Positions 6,970 through 14,403 of a stretch of 18,539 bases of DNA are shown piece by piece. The stretch lies in contig JAWXBS010000201.1 in NCBI GenBank assembly GCA_034440275.1, positions 1 through 18,539 of the forward strand, written 5' to 3'. Position 1 is the first letter of the stretch. The number at the start of each line of letters is the position of its first letter. A model generated the notes under the pieces. That model was not told where the DNA came from and searched no databases. It saw only the letters and a program-made list of their open reading frames with translations. The position numbers were made by a program, and so were the translations under genes. This DNA comes from VFBF01 sp034440275 (lineage in GTDB: Bacteria; Pseudomonadota; Alphaproteobacteria; Caulobacterales; Aquidulcibacteraceae).

Positions 6970-8153
6970 CGCGCGGCGCCTGCTGCGGCGGCGAGCTTCT
7001 GTAACAACGTGAGTTGCACGGCGACGTCCGGGCCCGACGACAGGCCCGGCATGTTGACCACGAGCAGGCGCAGCGGCTGCATCGAGATCAAAACCGCATG
7101 CGTGGCTTCGTGTGCGTCGAGCAGGGCGGTCAACGGTTCGCCTGCGGCGCCGATAAGGCGGGCGTCCGCCATGGAGAGCACTGGCCGTGCGCTCAGCGCA
7201 CTGCGCAGCTTGTCGCCGTCATAGTCGGCGAGGCTCGCGCCTTCGAGCACTTCGGCGCGCTGCAGCGCCGGGGAGTCGAGCACGCGGTCGACGAACGCAT
7301 CGAGCGGCCCGGCGGGCGCATCCGCCAGAGCTTGCAGCAGCGCTTGCCGTCCGAGCGCGGCGTCGCGTTCGCGCAGCGCCTGCACGATGAGGATGACGAA
7401 GACGATCCCGAGGATGACCAGCAGCCACGCGCCGCCCGTCACCAGATCCGGCGGGCCGACCAGCGCCACCAGCGTCATGAACGCCACGCCCGCGCCGAAG
7501 AGCGCAAGTGCAAGGTCTGCCAGCACCGCCGTGCCGCCCGCGCCGGTCACGGTCAGTCGCGCCACGGCATAGACGAAAATGAGCAGCGCCAGTCCGCCGC
7601 CGCGCCAGGGCGAATAGCCGGCGGCATAGAGAAAATCACCCGCCACGAACGGCAGCGCCACCAGCAGTCCGAGGCCCAACGAACTGATCGCGGCATTCTC
7701 GGACGGCGACAGGGAACGGCGATCGCGCAGGAAGAGAAGCAATGCGGTCGCTGCGAGTCCGCCGGCCGCCAGTACCCCCAGCGCGATCGTGAATTCAATG
7801 CCGCTCGATGTCGGCCGAAGCAACGCGACCAACGCCACCGCGACCGCACCGAACAGGAACACGCGTTTCATCAGAGGCGGCGCGTGACGGCGCATCAGGC
7901 CTTCCGCCAGCACCAGCGCAAAGAGCGGCATCGCCGCCGCCAGCGCTTCCTCGATGCGCCGCAGGAACGGCGCCTCCAGCGCCCAGCGCAGCGCACGCAC
8001 GCCGACGAGGCTCATCAGCAGCACGATGACAGCCGACAGTCGCGTGTCCACGGGCGAGCGCCGCCGTTCGTCGGCGTGAAACAACAGGAATGCGCCGGCG
8101 CCGACGAAGGCGAGGATGTTCAGCAATATGCCGGCAGATTCAGCCGTGCTCAT
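6966..8153 (-). CDS. Polytopic membrane protein with C-terminal soluble domain, unknown function
   Basis: I do not recognise a named family. I take the ATG at 8153 because it makes an ATGA overlap with the ThiF stop; an upstream in-frame ATG at 8216 would lie deep inside the ThiF gene. The product has 395 residues. The first 255 or so contain about eight or nine hydrophobic segments with short loops (for example ILLNILAFVGAGAFLLF at the start and WLLVILGIVFVILIVQAL at the end). About 140 soluble residues follow, beginning with a charged linker RERDAALGRQ. The tail THAVLISMQPLRLLVVNM resembles the end of a GAF-like sensor domain, but this is only an impression. There is no histidine-kinase core. 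It may be a membrane sensor, anchor or transporter for the operon product. Confidence 0.8.
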   Translation of the reverse strand: MSTAESAGILLNILAFVGAGAFLLFHADERRRSPVDTRLSAVIVLLMSLVGVRALRWALEAPFLRRIEEALAAAMPLFALVLAEGLMRRHAPPLMKRVFLFGAVAVALVALLRPTSSGIEFTIALGVLAAGGLAATALLLFLRDRRSLSPSENAAISSLGLGLLVALPFVAGDFLYAAGYSPWRGGGLALLIFVYAVARLTVTGAGGTAVLADLALALFGAGVAFMTLVALVGPPDLVTGGAWLLVILGIVFVILIVQALRERDAALGRQALLQALADAPAGPLDAFVDRVLDSPALQRAEVLEGASLADYDGDKLRSALSARPVLSMADARLIGAAGEPLTALLDAHEATHAVLISMQPLRLLVVNMPGLSSGPDVAVQLTLLQKLAAAAGAAR

Positions 8154-9025
8154 GCAGCGTCCATCTTCGCCATGAAGCGCCGCACCAACGCGCCTTTCGC
8201 CGCCGACAGCGGCCACGGCAGCGGACGCTCCACGCCGGGCGTATGCGGGTTGAAGAAATAGCCGCGATGGTCCGCGCCGCCATCGCGTCGGAGGATCAGG
8301 CGGATCGCTTCATAGGCCATCAGCGCGCCCGTCGAGACGACCATCGGTGCGAAGGAAAAGCGCTTGCGCTTGCCGGCCGCGAGTTCGGCGGCGATGGCGA
8401 GGTCCACATAACGGTGCGTGTTCGAATGCGTCAGCGCCCATTCGAGTTCGCGGTTGAGGCACTGCATGCGGTCTTCGTCGGTGATCGCGGTCCAGTCCTT
8501 GCCGACCGTCGGATAGCGCAGGCGCTCTTCGGGGCGTGGATCGTCAGGCCGCACCACATAGACCGAGGGTAGCGTGGCGGCGTAGGCGTCGATGACGGTG
8601 GCGCGCTTTTCACGCGCGACCCGGTACATGCGCACGCCGGCTTGCGCGTCGTCCGTGCCGTTGACGATGACGCGATGGCGCGCAGCGATTTCCTCGATGC
8701 GGTCGATCCACTCGCCGCCCATGACGTCGAGCTGGACATCGGGATTGATGCGCCGCGCGCCCGCTGCAGCCGACTCCACCTTCGACTGGCCCACCGTGTC
8801 GAGCGTCGCGAAGAGCTGTCGGTTGAGGTTGGACACTTCGAAGGTGTCGATGTCGGCGATGGCGAAATTCCCGACGCCCGCACGCACCAGCAGCATGAAC
8901 GCCGCGCCGCCCATGCCGCCGACGCCGGGAATGAACACGCGCGCCGCCCGCAGTTTGGCCTGTTCCTCGGCGGTGACGAATCCCAGATTGCGCGTGACGA
9001 ATTCGTCGTAGGTGAAATCGCTCAT
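8150..9025 (-). CDS. ThiF/MoeB/E1-like adenylyltransferase
   Basis: This 291-residue protein has the E1-like core that activates a carboxylate, usually a protein C-terminus, as an acyl-adenylate. The visible motifs are GVGGMG (34-39) for the nucleotide, DIDTFEVSNLNRQ (58-70) with the arginine, the conserved Lys82 in GQSKV, and NGTDD (122-126). The only cysteine is Cys189. The two CxxC zinc pairs of MoeB, ThiF and UBA3-type proteins are absent. No rhodanese or ubiquitin-like protein gene lies nearby, so molybdopterin or thiamine synthesis is unlikely. It overlaps both neighbours by 4 bp (ATGA). Operon context with a GNAT-like enzyme and a nitroreductase-fold protein points to a small-molecule or peptide modification role. 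Confidence 0.9.
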   Translation of the reverse strand: MSDFTYDEFVTRNLGFVTAEEQAKLRAARVFIPGVGGMGGAAFMLLVRAGVGNFAIADIDTFEVSNLNRQLFATLDTVGQSKVESAAAGARRINPDVQLDVMGGEWIDRIEEIAARHRVIVNGTDDAQAGVRMYRVAREKRATVIDAYAATLPSVYVVRPDDPRPEERLRYPTVGKDWTAITDEDRMQCLNRELEWALTHSNTHRYVDLAIAAELAAGKRKRFSFAPMVVSTGALMAYEAIRLILRRDGGADHRGYFFNPHTPGVERPLPWPLSAAKGALVRRFMAKMDAA

Positions 9026-10050
9026 GAACGCGCGCTCCGCCAGGGCCTGAGCGATCCCCAGGGCTTTTTCGCATCGAGCCAGTGAAGCAGCGGCAGGAAC
9101 ACAGATTGCAGGCCGAGAAAGCCGCCGCTCAGTACGAGACCGGGCAGGCTGTCGCGCGGCACTTCCGTGAAGGCGTATTTCTGCGCCGCGGTCATGTTCA
9201 CTTGTCCCACCTGCAGGATGTCGTCGCCGCGCGCATAGTCGAGAAGGCGTGCGCAGAGGTCATTGTATTTCGCCTGACGGTGCTTGGTCGCCTGTTCGAA
9301 GGTCTTCTTCAGGTCGTCGGAGCCGCCGGTATATGCATTGGTGATCACCGCGTGTGCCTCGTCGAAGCCCGCATCCGCGCCGACGCCGAAGACGTGGCGG
9401 TGATGACGCATGATCTGGCGCGCGATGAGCAGGTGCTCGAACGTCTGCGGCGCCTCGTCGGGCGTCGGATAGACATGCGCGAAGCTCTCCGTGACCATGC
9501 CGACGACGGCCGGCACCTGCGTGACATTGGAAATCCAGATCGGCCGCATGCCGCCGCGCGCGAAGAGCAGAAAGCACGTCAACCCGTAGAGGATCCACGA
9601 CAGGCCCTGGCTGCGCGCCGTCGGCGACACCATCACGAGCCCCATGTGCAGCACATCGACCGCGCGCCCGCGCAAACTCATCGGCATCCACGCCAGCGCG
9701 TTGAACGCGATCGGCGCGCGCGTCTCGGCGTCGTAGATGATGGTGAGGACGCTCGCCTTCAGCCGCTCGGGATCACCGCCGAGCACGCCGTAGTTCAACT
9801 GGCCCGCAGGCAAGGTCTCGGAAGCGACCGCGCGGATATCGGTGACGAGCTTTTCCATCGCCGCCGGCGCCATCCATAGTCCCGGCCGGTCCACGATGCG
9901 CGCCCGCACGCCCCGCGCCGGGGCGAAGGCGAGGTCGAGATGGCTCTGGAAGAGTCCACGCAGCCACAGCATGCCGGTCGTCGCCGCCCCTTGTTGTGGC
10001 TTGGAGGTGCCGGAATCCGCGATGCGGCGCAACCGGCGGGGCGCGCGCAT
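9022..10050 (-). CDS. GNAT-like N-acyltransferase
   Basis: This ORF codes for up to 342 residues. The strand-helix unit HMGLVMVSPTARSQGLSWIL looks like GNAT motif A: V/I-x-V-x-P, then R-x-x-G where the pyrophosphate of acyl-CoA or acyl-ACP binds. It is larger than a simple acetyltransferase, and the extra C-terminal part may form the acceptor site. The fold could be closer to the N-acyl amino acid synthase/LuxI-like branch, but I cannot prove this. The start is uncertain. ATG 10050 has a weak GGAAG only 3 bases away, while ATG 9972 (316 residues) would remove a low-complexity basic head. It is the first gene of the operon and its stop overlaps the ThiF start by 4 bp. Confidence 0.65.
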   Translation of the reverse strand: MRAPRRLRRIADSGTSKPQQGAATTGMLWLRGLFQSHLDLAFAPARGVRARIVDRPGLWMAPAAMEKLVTDIRAVASETLPAGQLNYGVLGGDPERLKASVLTIIYDAETRAPIAFNALAWMPMSLRGRAVDVLHMGLVMVSPTARSQGLSWILYGLTCFLLFARGGMRPIWISNVTQVPAVVGMVTESFAHVYPTPDEAPQTFEHLLIARQIMRHHRHVFGVGADAGFDEAHAVITNAYTGGSDDLKKTFEQATKHRQAKYNDLCARLLDYARGDDILQVGQVNMTAAQKYAFTEVPRDSLPGLVLSGGFLGLQSVFLPLLHWLDAKKPWGSLRPWRSARS

Positions 10051-10098
10051 CGACTTCCATGGGTGGCGACACTATCTGAGCAAGGAAACACGACGACC

Positions 10099-10136
10099 GT
10101 CATTCCAGACGCGCCGCAGGCGCAACCGGAACCCAA
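10099..10136. repeat. REP-like palindromic element
   Basis: The element begins GTCATTCC, has an inner hairpin GCGCC-GCA-GGCGC (10111-10123), and closes with CCGGAACCCA. TTCC (10103-10106) pairs with GGAA (10128-10131). This outline matches dispersed repetitive palindromes common in alphaproteobacterial intergenic regions. It ends right at the ribosome-binding site (AAGAGG, 10135-10140) of the aldehyde dehydrogenase gene. I see only one copy in this window. Confidence 0.45.
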
Positions 10137-10146
10137 GAGGATGTCC

Positions 10147-11598
10147 ATGATCAGCGACCAATGGCTCAAGTCCGCCTGTTACATTGATGGCCGCTGGGTC
10201 GGCGCCGATGACGGACAGACCATACCGGTGACCAATCCGGCGACCGGCGAAACGATCGGGTCGGTGCCGCGCTGCGGCCGCGCTGAGACGGCGCGCGCCA
10301 TCGAGGCGGCGTCGCGTGCGTTCGTCACCTGGCGCGGGTTTCTCGCCAAGGAGCGCGCCGACCTCATGTTCGCGCTCGCAGATGCGCTGATGAAGGAAAA
10401 GGCGGCGCTCGGCGAATTGCTGACCCGCGAGCAGGGCAAGTCGCGCGCGGAGGGCGAAGGCGAGATCGCGGGCGGCGCTGCGTTCTTCCGCTGGTTCGGC
10501 GAGGAGGCCAAGCGCGTCTATGGCGACACCATCCCTTCGCCCTGGCCCGGCAAGCGCATTCTCGTGACGAAGGAGCCGGTCGGCGTCGTCGGCGCGATCA
10601 CGCCGTGGAATTTTCCGCATTCGATGATCGCGCGCAAACTCGCCGCCGCACTCGGCGCGGGCTGCACCATGGTCATCAAGCCCGCGAGCCAGACGCCGCT
10701 GTCGGCGCTCGCGGTCGCCGCACTCTGCGAGAAGGTGGGCATTCCGGCGGGCGTGGTGAACGTGCTGACGGGTTCGGCTGCACCGATCGCCGCCGAGATG
10801 TGCGAAAATCCGGCCCTGCGGAAGATCACGTTCACCGGCTCTACGGAAGTCGGCAAGGATCTCGGCGCCAAGGCGCTCGCCAACATGAAGCGCGTGTCGA
10901 TGGAGCTGGGTGGCAATGCGCCGTTCATCGTGTTCGACGACGCCGATCTCGATGCGGCGGTGAAGGGCGCGATACTCTCGAAATTCCGCAATTCAGGCCA
11001 GACCTGCGTGTGCGCGAACCGCATTCTTGTGCAGGCGGGCGTATATGATGCGTTCGCGGCCAAGTTCGCCGACGCCGTGCGCGCGCTGAAGATCGGCGAC
11101 GGGCTCGCACCCGGCGTCGAGCAGGGGCCGCTGATCGACATGCACGCCATCGAAAAGGTCGAGGAGCATATCAGCGACGCCAAGGCCCACGGCGCGCGCG
11201 TCGTCACCGGCGGCGTCCGGCACTCGCTGGGCGGGACGTTCTTCGAACCTACCGTGCTCACCGGCGTCACCGACGCGATGAAAATCGTCAAGGAAGAAAC
11301 CTTCGGCCCCGTCGCGCCGCTTTTCCGCTTCGAGACGGAGGCCCAAGCCATCGCTATGGCCAACGCCACGGAGTTCGGCCTCGCCTGCTATTTCTACACG
11401 AGTGATCTCGGTCGCGCGTGGCGGATGATGGAGGCGCTTGAGTACGGCATGATCGGCGTCAACGAAGGCCTCGCGTCCACGGAAGTCGCGCCGTTCGGCG
11501 GCGTGAAGGACAGCGGCATGGGACGCGAAGGCTCGAAGTACGGGCTCGAGGATTATCTGAACGTGAAGTACGCGCTGTTCGGCGGCCTTGGACTCTAG
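10147..11598 (+). CDS. gabD: NAD(P)-dependent succinate-semialdehyde dehydrogenase-like ALDH
   Basis: The 483-residue product is a complete aldehyde dehydrogenase. Key residues are Asn154 in ITPWNFP, Lys178 in VIKPAS, Glu253 in MELGGNAP and catalytic Cys287 in SGQTCVCANR. The paired cysteines of TCVCAN are characteristic of the GabD/SSADH group, which oxidises succinate semialdehyde to succinate in GABA breakdown. The fit over the whole length supports this, though related semialdehydes are possible. ATG 10147 is preferred over ATG 10141 because AAGAGG (10135-10140) is then six bases away. The open frame reaches further upstream but that part is not ALDH-like. No gabT-like aminotransferase is next to it. 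Its TAG overlaps the TAG of the convergent phosphopantetheinyl transferase in the sequence CTAG. Confidence 0.88.
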   Translation: MISDQWLKSACYIDGRWVGADDGQTIPVTNPATGETIGSVPRCGRAETARAIEAASRAFVTWRGFLAKERADLMFALADALMKEKAALGELLTREQGKSRAEGEGEIAGGAAFFRWFGEEAKRVYGDTIPSPWPGKRILVTKEPVGVVGAITPWNFPHSMIARKLAAALGAGCTMVIKPASQTPLSALAVAALCEKVGIPAGVVNVLTGSAAPIAAEMCENPALRKITFTGSTEVGKDLGAKALANMKRVSMELGGNAPFIVFDDADLDAAVKGAILSKFRNSGQTCVCANRILVQAGVYDAFAAKFADAVRALKIGDGLAPGVEQGPLIDMHAIEKVEEHISDAKAHGARVVTGGVRHSLGGTFFEPTVLTGVTDAMKIVKEETFGPVAPLFRFETEAQAIAMANATEFGLACYFYTSDLGRAWRMMEALEYGMIGVNEGLASTEVAPFGGVKDSGMGREGSKYGLEDYLNVKYALFGGLGL

Positions 11599-12245
11599 AC
11601 GTTCATTTCCGCGACGGCGCACACATGGGCGTCGCCGATGCGCCAGACACGGAAGCGCGCACCGTGCGCCGTGAAGCCTTCATGCGGATCGACGTCCGGC
11701 ATACGCCGCGCGAGCGCCGCGAAAAGATCGATGTCGGCGGCCTTCTTCAGCGCCTCCTTCGCCGTCCAGCGCCAGGCAAACGAAAAGCCGGACGGGTCCG
11801 CCGCAATCGCTGCGGCTTCACCTTCGCCGAAGAAACGCTGCGCCATGGCCACGGGATCCTTGGATCGGCCCAGTGTTTCGATGTCGACGCCGATCGGACG
11901 CGGGCCAAAGGTGATCGCGATGGCATCACGTGTGTGGGACAAGCTGACGTGCATGTCGGCGTAGGGCGGCAAAAGGCGTGGGCGATCCAGCGGCTCTTCG
12001 AACGCAATGGCTGTCGGCGGGATTCCCAGTGCCGCGCCCAGCGCCTCGCGTTTGATCACATGAGCCGCCATGCGCACCGCCCGCGACGCGGGCGCGATCA
12101 TCCGCGCGCCCTTGCCCGCTTCGAACGTCGAGAGAATGTCTGCGCGCGCCAGTATTTCCTGCATCTCGTGATGCTCGACACGTATCTGCGGCGCATCCCC
12201 ACGCGCATCGACGATGATCGCGTTAAGCGGCGCCGACGTGGTCAC
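11595..12245 (-). CDS. Sfp-type 4'-phosphopantetheinyl transferase
   Basis: This enzyme moves the phosphopantetheine arm from CoA to a serine of carrier proteins, turning apo- into holo-ACP. All three family motifs are visible: SLSHT (101-105), GVDIE (119-123, with the magnesium-binding Asp121 and Glu123) and FAWRWTAKEALKK (156-168). The length of 216 residues fits Sfp/EntD/AcpT-type enzymes rather than the short AcpS. The frame stays open far upstream inside nagZ. I choose GTG 12245 because it makes a GTGA overlap with the nagZ stop and gives a normal length. It is the last gene of the operon, and its obvious substrates are the two carrier proteins encoded upstream at 13295-13531 and 14400-14648. 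Confidence 0.88.
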   Translation of the reverse strand: MTTSAPLNAIIVDARGDAPQIRVEHHEMQEILARADILSTFEAGKGARMIAPASRAVRMAAHVIKREALGAALGIPPTAIAFEEPLDRPRLLPPYADMHVSLSHTRDAIAITFGPRPIGVDIETLGRSKDPVAMAQRFFGEGEAAAIAADPSGFSFAWRWTAKEALKKAADIDLFAALARRMPDVDPHEGFTAHGARFRVWRIGDAHVCAVAEMNV

Positions 12246-13261
12246 GCGAGCGCCGAGAGGCGCGCGTCGATGTCGGCGGCGAGGTCGGCGATCTCCGAGA
12301 AGGGCTCCGACACGCACGGCCGGCGGATCACGTCGAAACGCGCCGCGAGCGTCTCGTCCATCGGCGCCAGCGCGTCGGCGATGGGCTTCATCTCGGCCAT
12401 GTCGCCATTGCAGTGGCAGACGATGTCGCAGCCGGCTTCCAGCGCATTCACGGAGGACTCTTCGACCGGCGCCTTCAGCGCCTTCATCGAGATGTCGTCC
12501 GTCACCAGCAGACCCTCGAACCCGATCCGCTCGCGGATGATTTCGCGGATGATCTTCGCCGACGTCGTGGCGGGATGTTTCGAATCGAGTTGCGGGAAGA
12601 GCAGGTGCGAGACGATGCCCCACGGCAGATCGTTGAGTTCGATGAACGGCGCGAGATCGATGTCGAGTTCGCTCGCGGGCACATCGATGACCGGAAGGTC
12701 GTAGTGGCTGTCGAGATTCGCGCGGCCGTGGCCGGGCAGGTGCTTCAGGCACCCTTGCACGCCGTAGAGCGCCATGCCGTCGATGAAGGCGCGGCCGAGG
12801 GCGGCGACGATGGCGGGATCGCTGTGGAAAGCGCGGTCGCCGATGGCGTCGTGCGTGTACGGAAACAGCACGTCGAGGCACGGCGCGAAGTCGACGTTCA
12901 CGCCGCATTCGCCGAGCTGCGCGCCGATAGCCGCGCCGGTGTCCTTCGCCAATTGGATCGCGGCGTCCATGTTCTTGTCGGCGAGCTTGCCGATGGCGCC
13001 CGAGGCCGGCGCCTTCCACCACACCGGCGGCCACATGCGGCGCACGCGTCCGCCTTCCTGGTCGATGAAGATCGGTGCGAGCGGATCGTCGATGACCTCG
13101 CGCATGGATTCCACCAGCGCCTGCGTCTGCGCCACGTCCACGCAATTGCGCCGGAAGAGGATGAAGCCGCACGGCCGCGCGGCGGTGAAGAAGGCGCGCT
13201 CGTCCTCGGTCAGCACAGGGCCCGCGCAGCCGAAGATGACCGGTTTAATGTGTTGGTGCAT
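12242..13261 (-). CDS. nagZ: Beta-N-acetylhexosaminidase, GH3 family (NagZ-like)
   Basis: This 339-residue protein has the full NagZ motif set: FIDQEGGRV (65-73), IGDRAF (140-145), KHLPGHG (173-179), the D184-S-H186 acid/base loop, and VTDDISM (253-259) carrying the nucleophile Asp. No signal peptide is present, so it is cytoplasmic like classic NagZ, which removes GlcNAc from anhydromuramyl peptides in cell-wall recycling. In many alphaproteobacteria nagZ sits with scpA/scpB, as I recall. Here it lies inside a lipid/carrier-protein operon, 33 bp after the second ACP and overlapping the PPTase start by 4 bp (GTGA). It may therefore act on a glycosylated product of the operon, or may simply be a relocated housekeeping gene. 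Confidence 0.9.
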   Translation of the reverse strand: MHQHIKPVIFGCAGPVLTEDERAFFTAARPCGFILFRRNCVDVAQTQALVESMREVIDDPLAPIFIDQEGGRVRRMWPPVWWKAPASGAIGKLADKNMDAAIQLAKDTGAAIGAQLGECGVNVDFAPCLDVLFPYTHDAIGDRAFHSDPAIVAALGRAFIDGMALYGVQGCLKHLPGHGRANLDSHYDLPVIDVPASELDIDLAPFIELNDLPWGIVSHLLFPQLDSKHPATTSAKIIREIIRERIGFEGLLVTDDISMKALKAPVEESSVNALEAGCDIVCHCNGDMAEMKPIADALAPMDETLAARFDVIRRPCVSEPFSEIADLAADIDARLSALA

Positions 13262-13294
13262 GGCCCCGGTCAGTCGCGCAGACCGGGTGCGGCG

Positions 13295-13531
13295 TCAATC
13301 ACCTGTGGCGGCAGGAATGGGCGCCAGTGCGTCCGCCAAGGCGGTGATGGTCTGGCCGGCGCTGATTCGGTCGAGATCGGCCTCGAGGCCGTGCGCGCGC
13401 TCGGCGTCGTCGATGGTCAGGGCGAGCATCCGGGAGTCCACGCCGTAGCGATAGACGGGCGTGTCCGCGTCCACCGCCGCCTCGCCCGTCTGCGCCGCGA
13501 TCCGCGCAATGAGCCAGTCGATGAGGGTCAT
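13295..13531 (-). CDS. Acyl carrier protein-like protein (second carrier)
   Basis: This is a 78-residue acidic helical protein. YRYGVDSRMLALTIDDAE contains the carrier signature G-x-D-S, with Ser33 as the probable phosphopantetheine site. The residue after Ser is Arg rather than the usual Leu. The following region (DRISAGQTITALADAL) matches helices III and IV of carrier proteins. It is linked to the methyltransferase by an ATGA overlap and lies 33 bases before nagZ. With the operon PPTase, it should be converted to the holo form and carry an acyl intermediate. Low conservation means an automated search could miss it. Confidence 0.75.
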   Translation of the reverse strand: MTLIDWLIARIAAQTGEAAVDADTPVYRYGVDSRMLALTIDDAERAHGLEADLDRISAGQTITALADALAPIPAATGD

Positions 13532-14403
13532 GCGCGGCGCTTCTGGAACGCCACGCGCAGGAGCTGCAGCGTACCGATGTCGAACGCGCCGGCGGAGGTG
13601 CGGAAGTAGCGGCCGAGATCGTCCACCCGGCGCGCGCCGACGAGGGCGACGGCCTCATCGCGGCGTGCGCGCAGACGGTTGCGCCAGATCCGTGCGGTGC
13701 GGGAGTAGTGGCGGCGGTCGTTGCGGATAATGACGGGCTCGAACATCGCGTCGGCGGCCTCCAGAATTTCCGTCAGCGTCGGCAGGTCGGACTCCGGAAA
13801 AATGCATTCGCGCACGAAGGCGCCGTAGTCGGTGGCGTCGTAGGCGGCGCGATCGAAGTCGGAGGGGTAGGCGATGGTCTGCACCGTGAGGCGGCCGACA
13901 GTTGCGAGCATTGCCGCGCACTTTGCGAAGAAGCGGCGATAGGCGTCGACGCGCACCTTGCGTGTCAGACCTGCTGCGGCGAAATGCTCGAAGGCGCCGA
14001 CGGAGGTGATCGCGTCGTAGGGTGCAACGGGGGCGTGATCGGCCCAGTCTTCAAGCCGCACTTCCAGACGTGCATGGCCCATGGACGCCACATGCGCCGC
14101 CTGTGCGGCGCTCAATGTCAGTCCGGTTGCGTGCGCGGCGTCGCGCGATCGGACGGCGCGCTCGATCAGCGCGCCCCAGCCGCAGCCGATATCGAGCAGA
14201 CGCTTGCCGGCCGTGACGCCGGCGTGGTCGAGATGCCAGTCGATCTTGACCAGCTGCGCGGCGTCGAGATCGTCGTCGCCGTTGAACAGCGCGCAGCTGT
14301 AGGTGCGCGTGGGATCGAGGAAGAGCGCGAAGAAGGCGTCGCCGGCGTCGTAGTGCGCCTGGATCGCCTGTGGCGTCGCGCCGACGCGCAGCACGGCGCT
14401 CAT
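13528..14403 (-). CDS. SAM-dependent methyltransferase, cyclopropane/mycolic acid synthase-like
   Basis: The 291-residue protein begins with IQAHYDAGDAFFALFLDP, then TYSCALF and LLDIGCGWGAL (69-79) for SAM binding, followed by GLTLSAAQ and GAFEHF. This is the CFA-synthase/CmaA signature. It lacks the extra N-terminal domain of full phospholipid CFA synthases (around 380-400 residues) and matches the length of mycobacterial CmaA/PcaA enzymes. Those act on ACP-bound acyl chains. A carrier protein gene lies on each side, overlapping it by 4 bp on both sides (ATGA), so an acyl-ACP substrate is likely here. It should add a methyl, methylene or cyclopropane group to an unsaturated chain. Confidence 0.87.
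   Translation of the reverse strand: MSAVLRVGATPQAIQAHYDAGDAFFALFLDPTRTYSCALFNGDDDLDAAQLVKIDWHLDHAGVTAGKRLLDIGCGWGALIERAVRSRDAAHATGLTLSAAQAAHVASMGHARLEVRLEDWADHAPVAPYDAITSVGAFEHFAAAGLTRKVRVDAYRRFFAKCAAMLATVGRLTVQTIAYPSDFDRAAYDATDYGAFVRECIFPESDLPTLTEILEAADAMFEPVIIRNDRRHYSRTARIWRNRLRARRDEAVALVGARRVDDLGRYFRTSAGAFDIGTLQLLRVAFQKRRA

Noticed and set aside
7014..8261. 415-codon plus-strand open frame
   Set aside because: It is antisense to the membrane protein and ThiF genes, which form a coupled operon. It is rich in Gln, Arg and His, typical of antisense reading.
5989..10050. Thiazole/oxazole-modified peptide (TOMM) cluster
   Set aside because: ThiF-like and nitroreductase-like genes are both found in TOMM clusters, but no YcaO cyclodehydratase and no precursor-peptide-like ORF is visible, and the flavoprotein is of Acg type.
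11595..13172. 525-codon minus-strand frame as a fusion protein with PPTase at its end
   Set aside because: The first 309 codons lie out of frame over nagZ and are Arg-rich nonsense. The real gene starts at GTG 12245 with a GTGA overlap.
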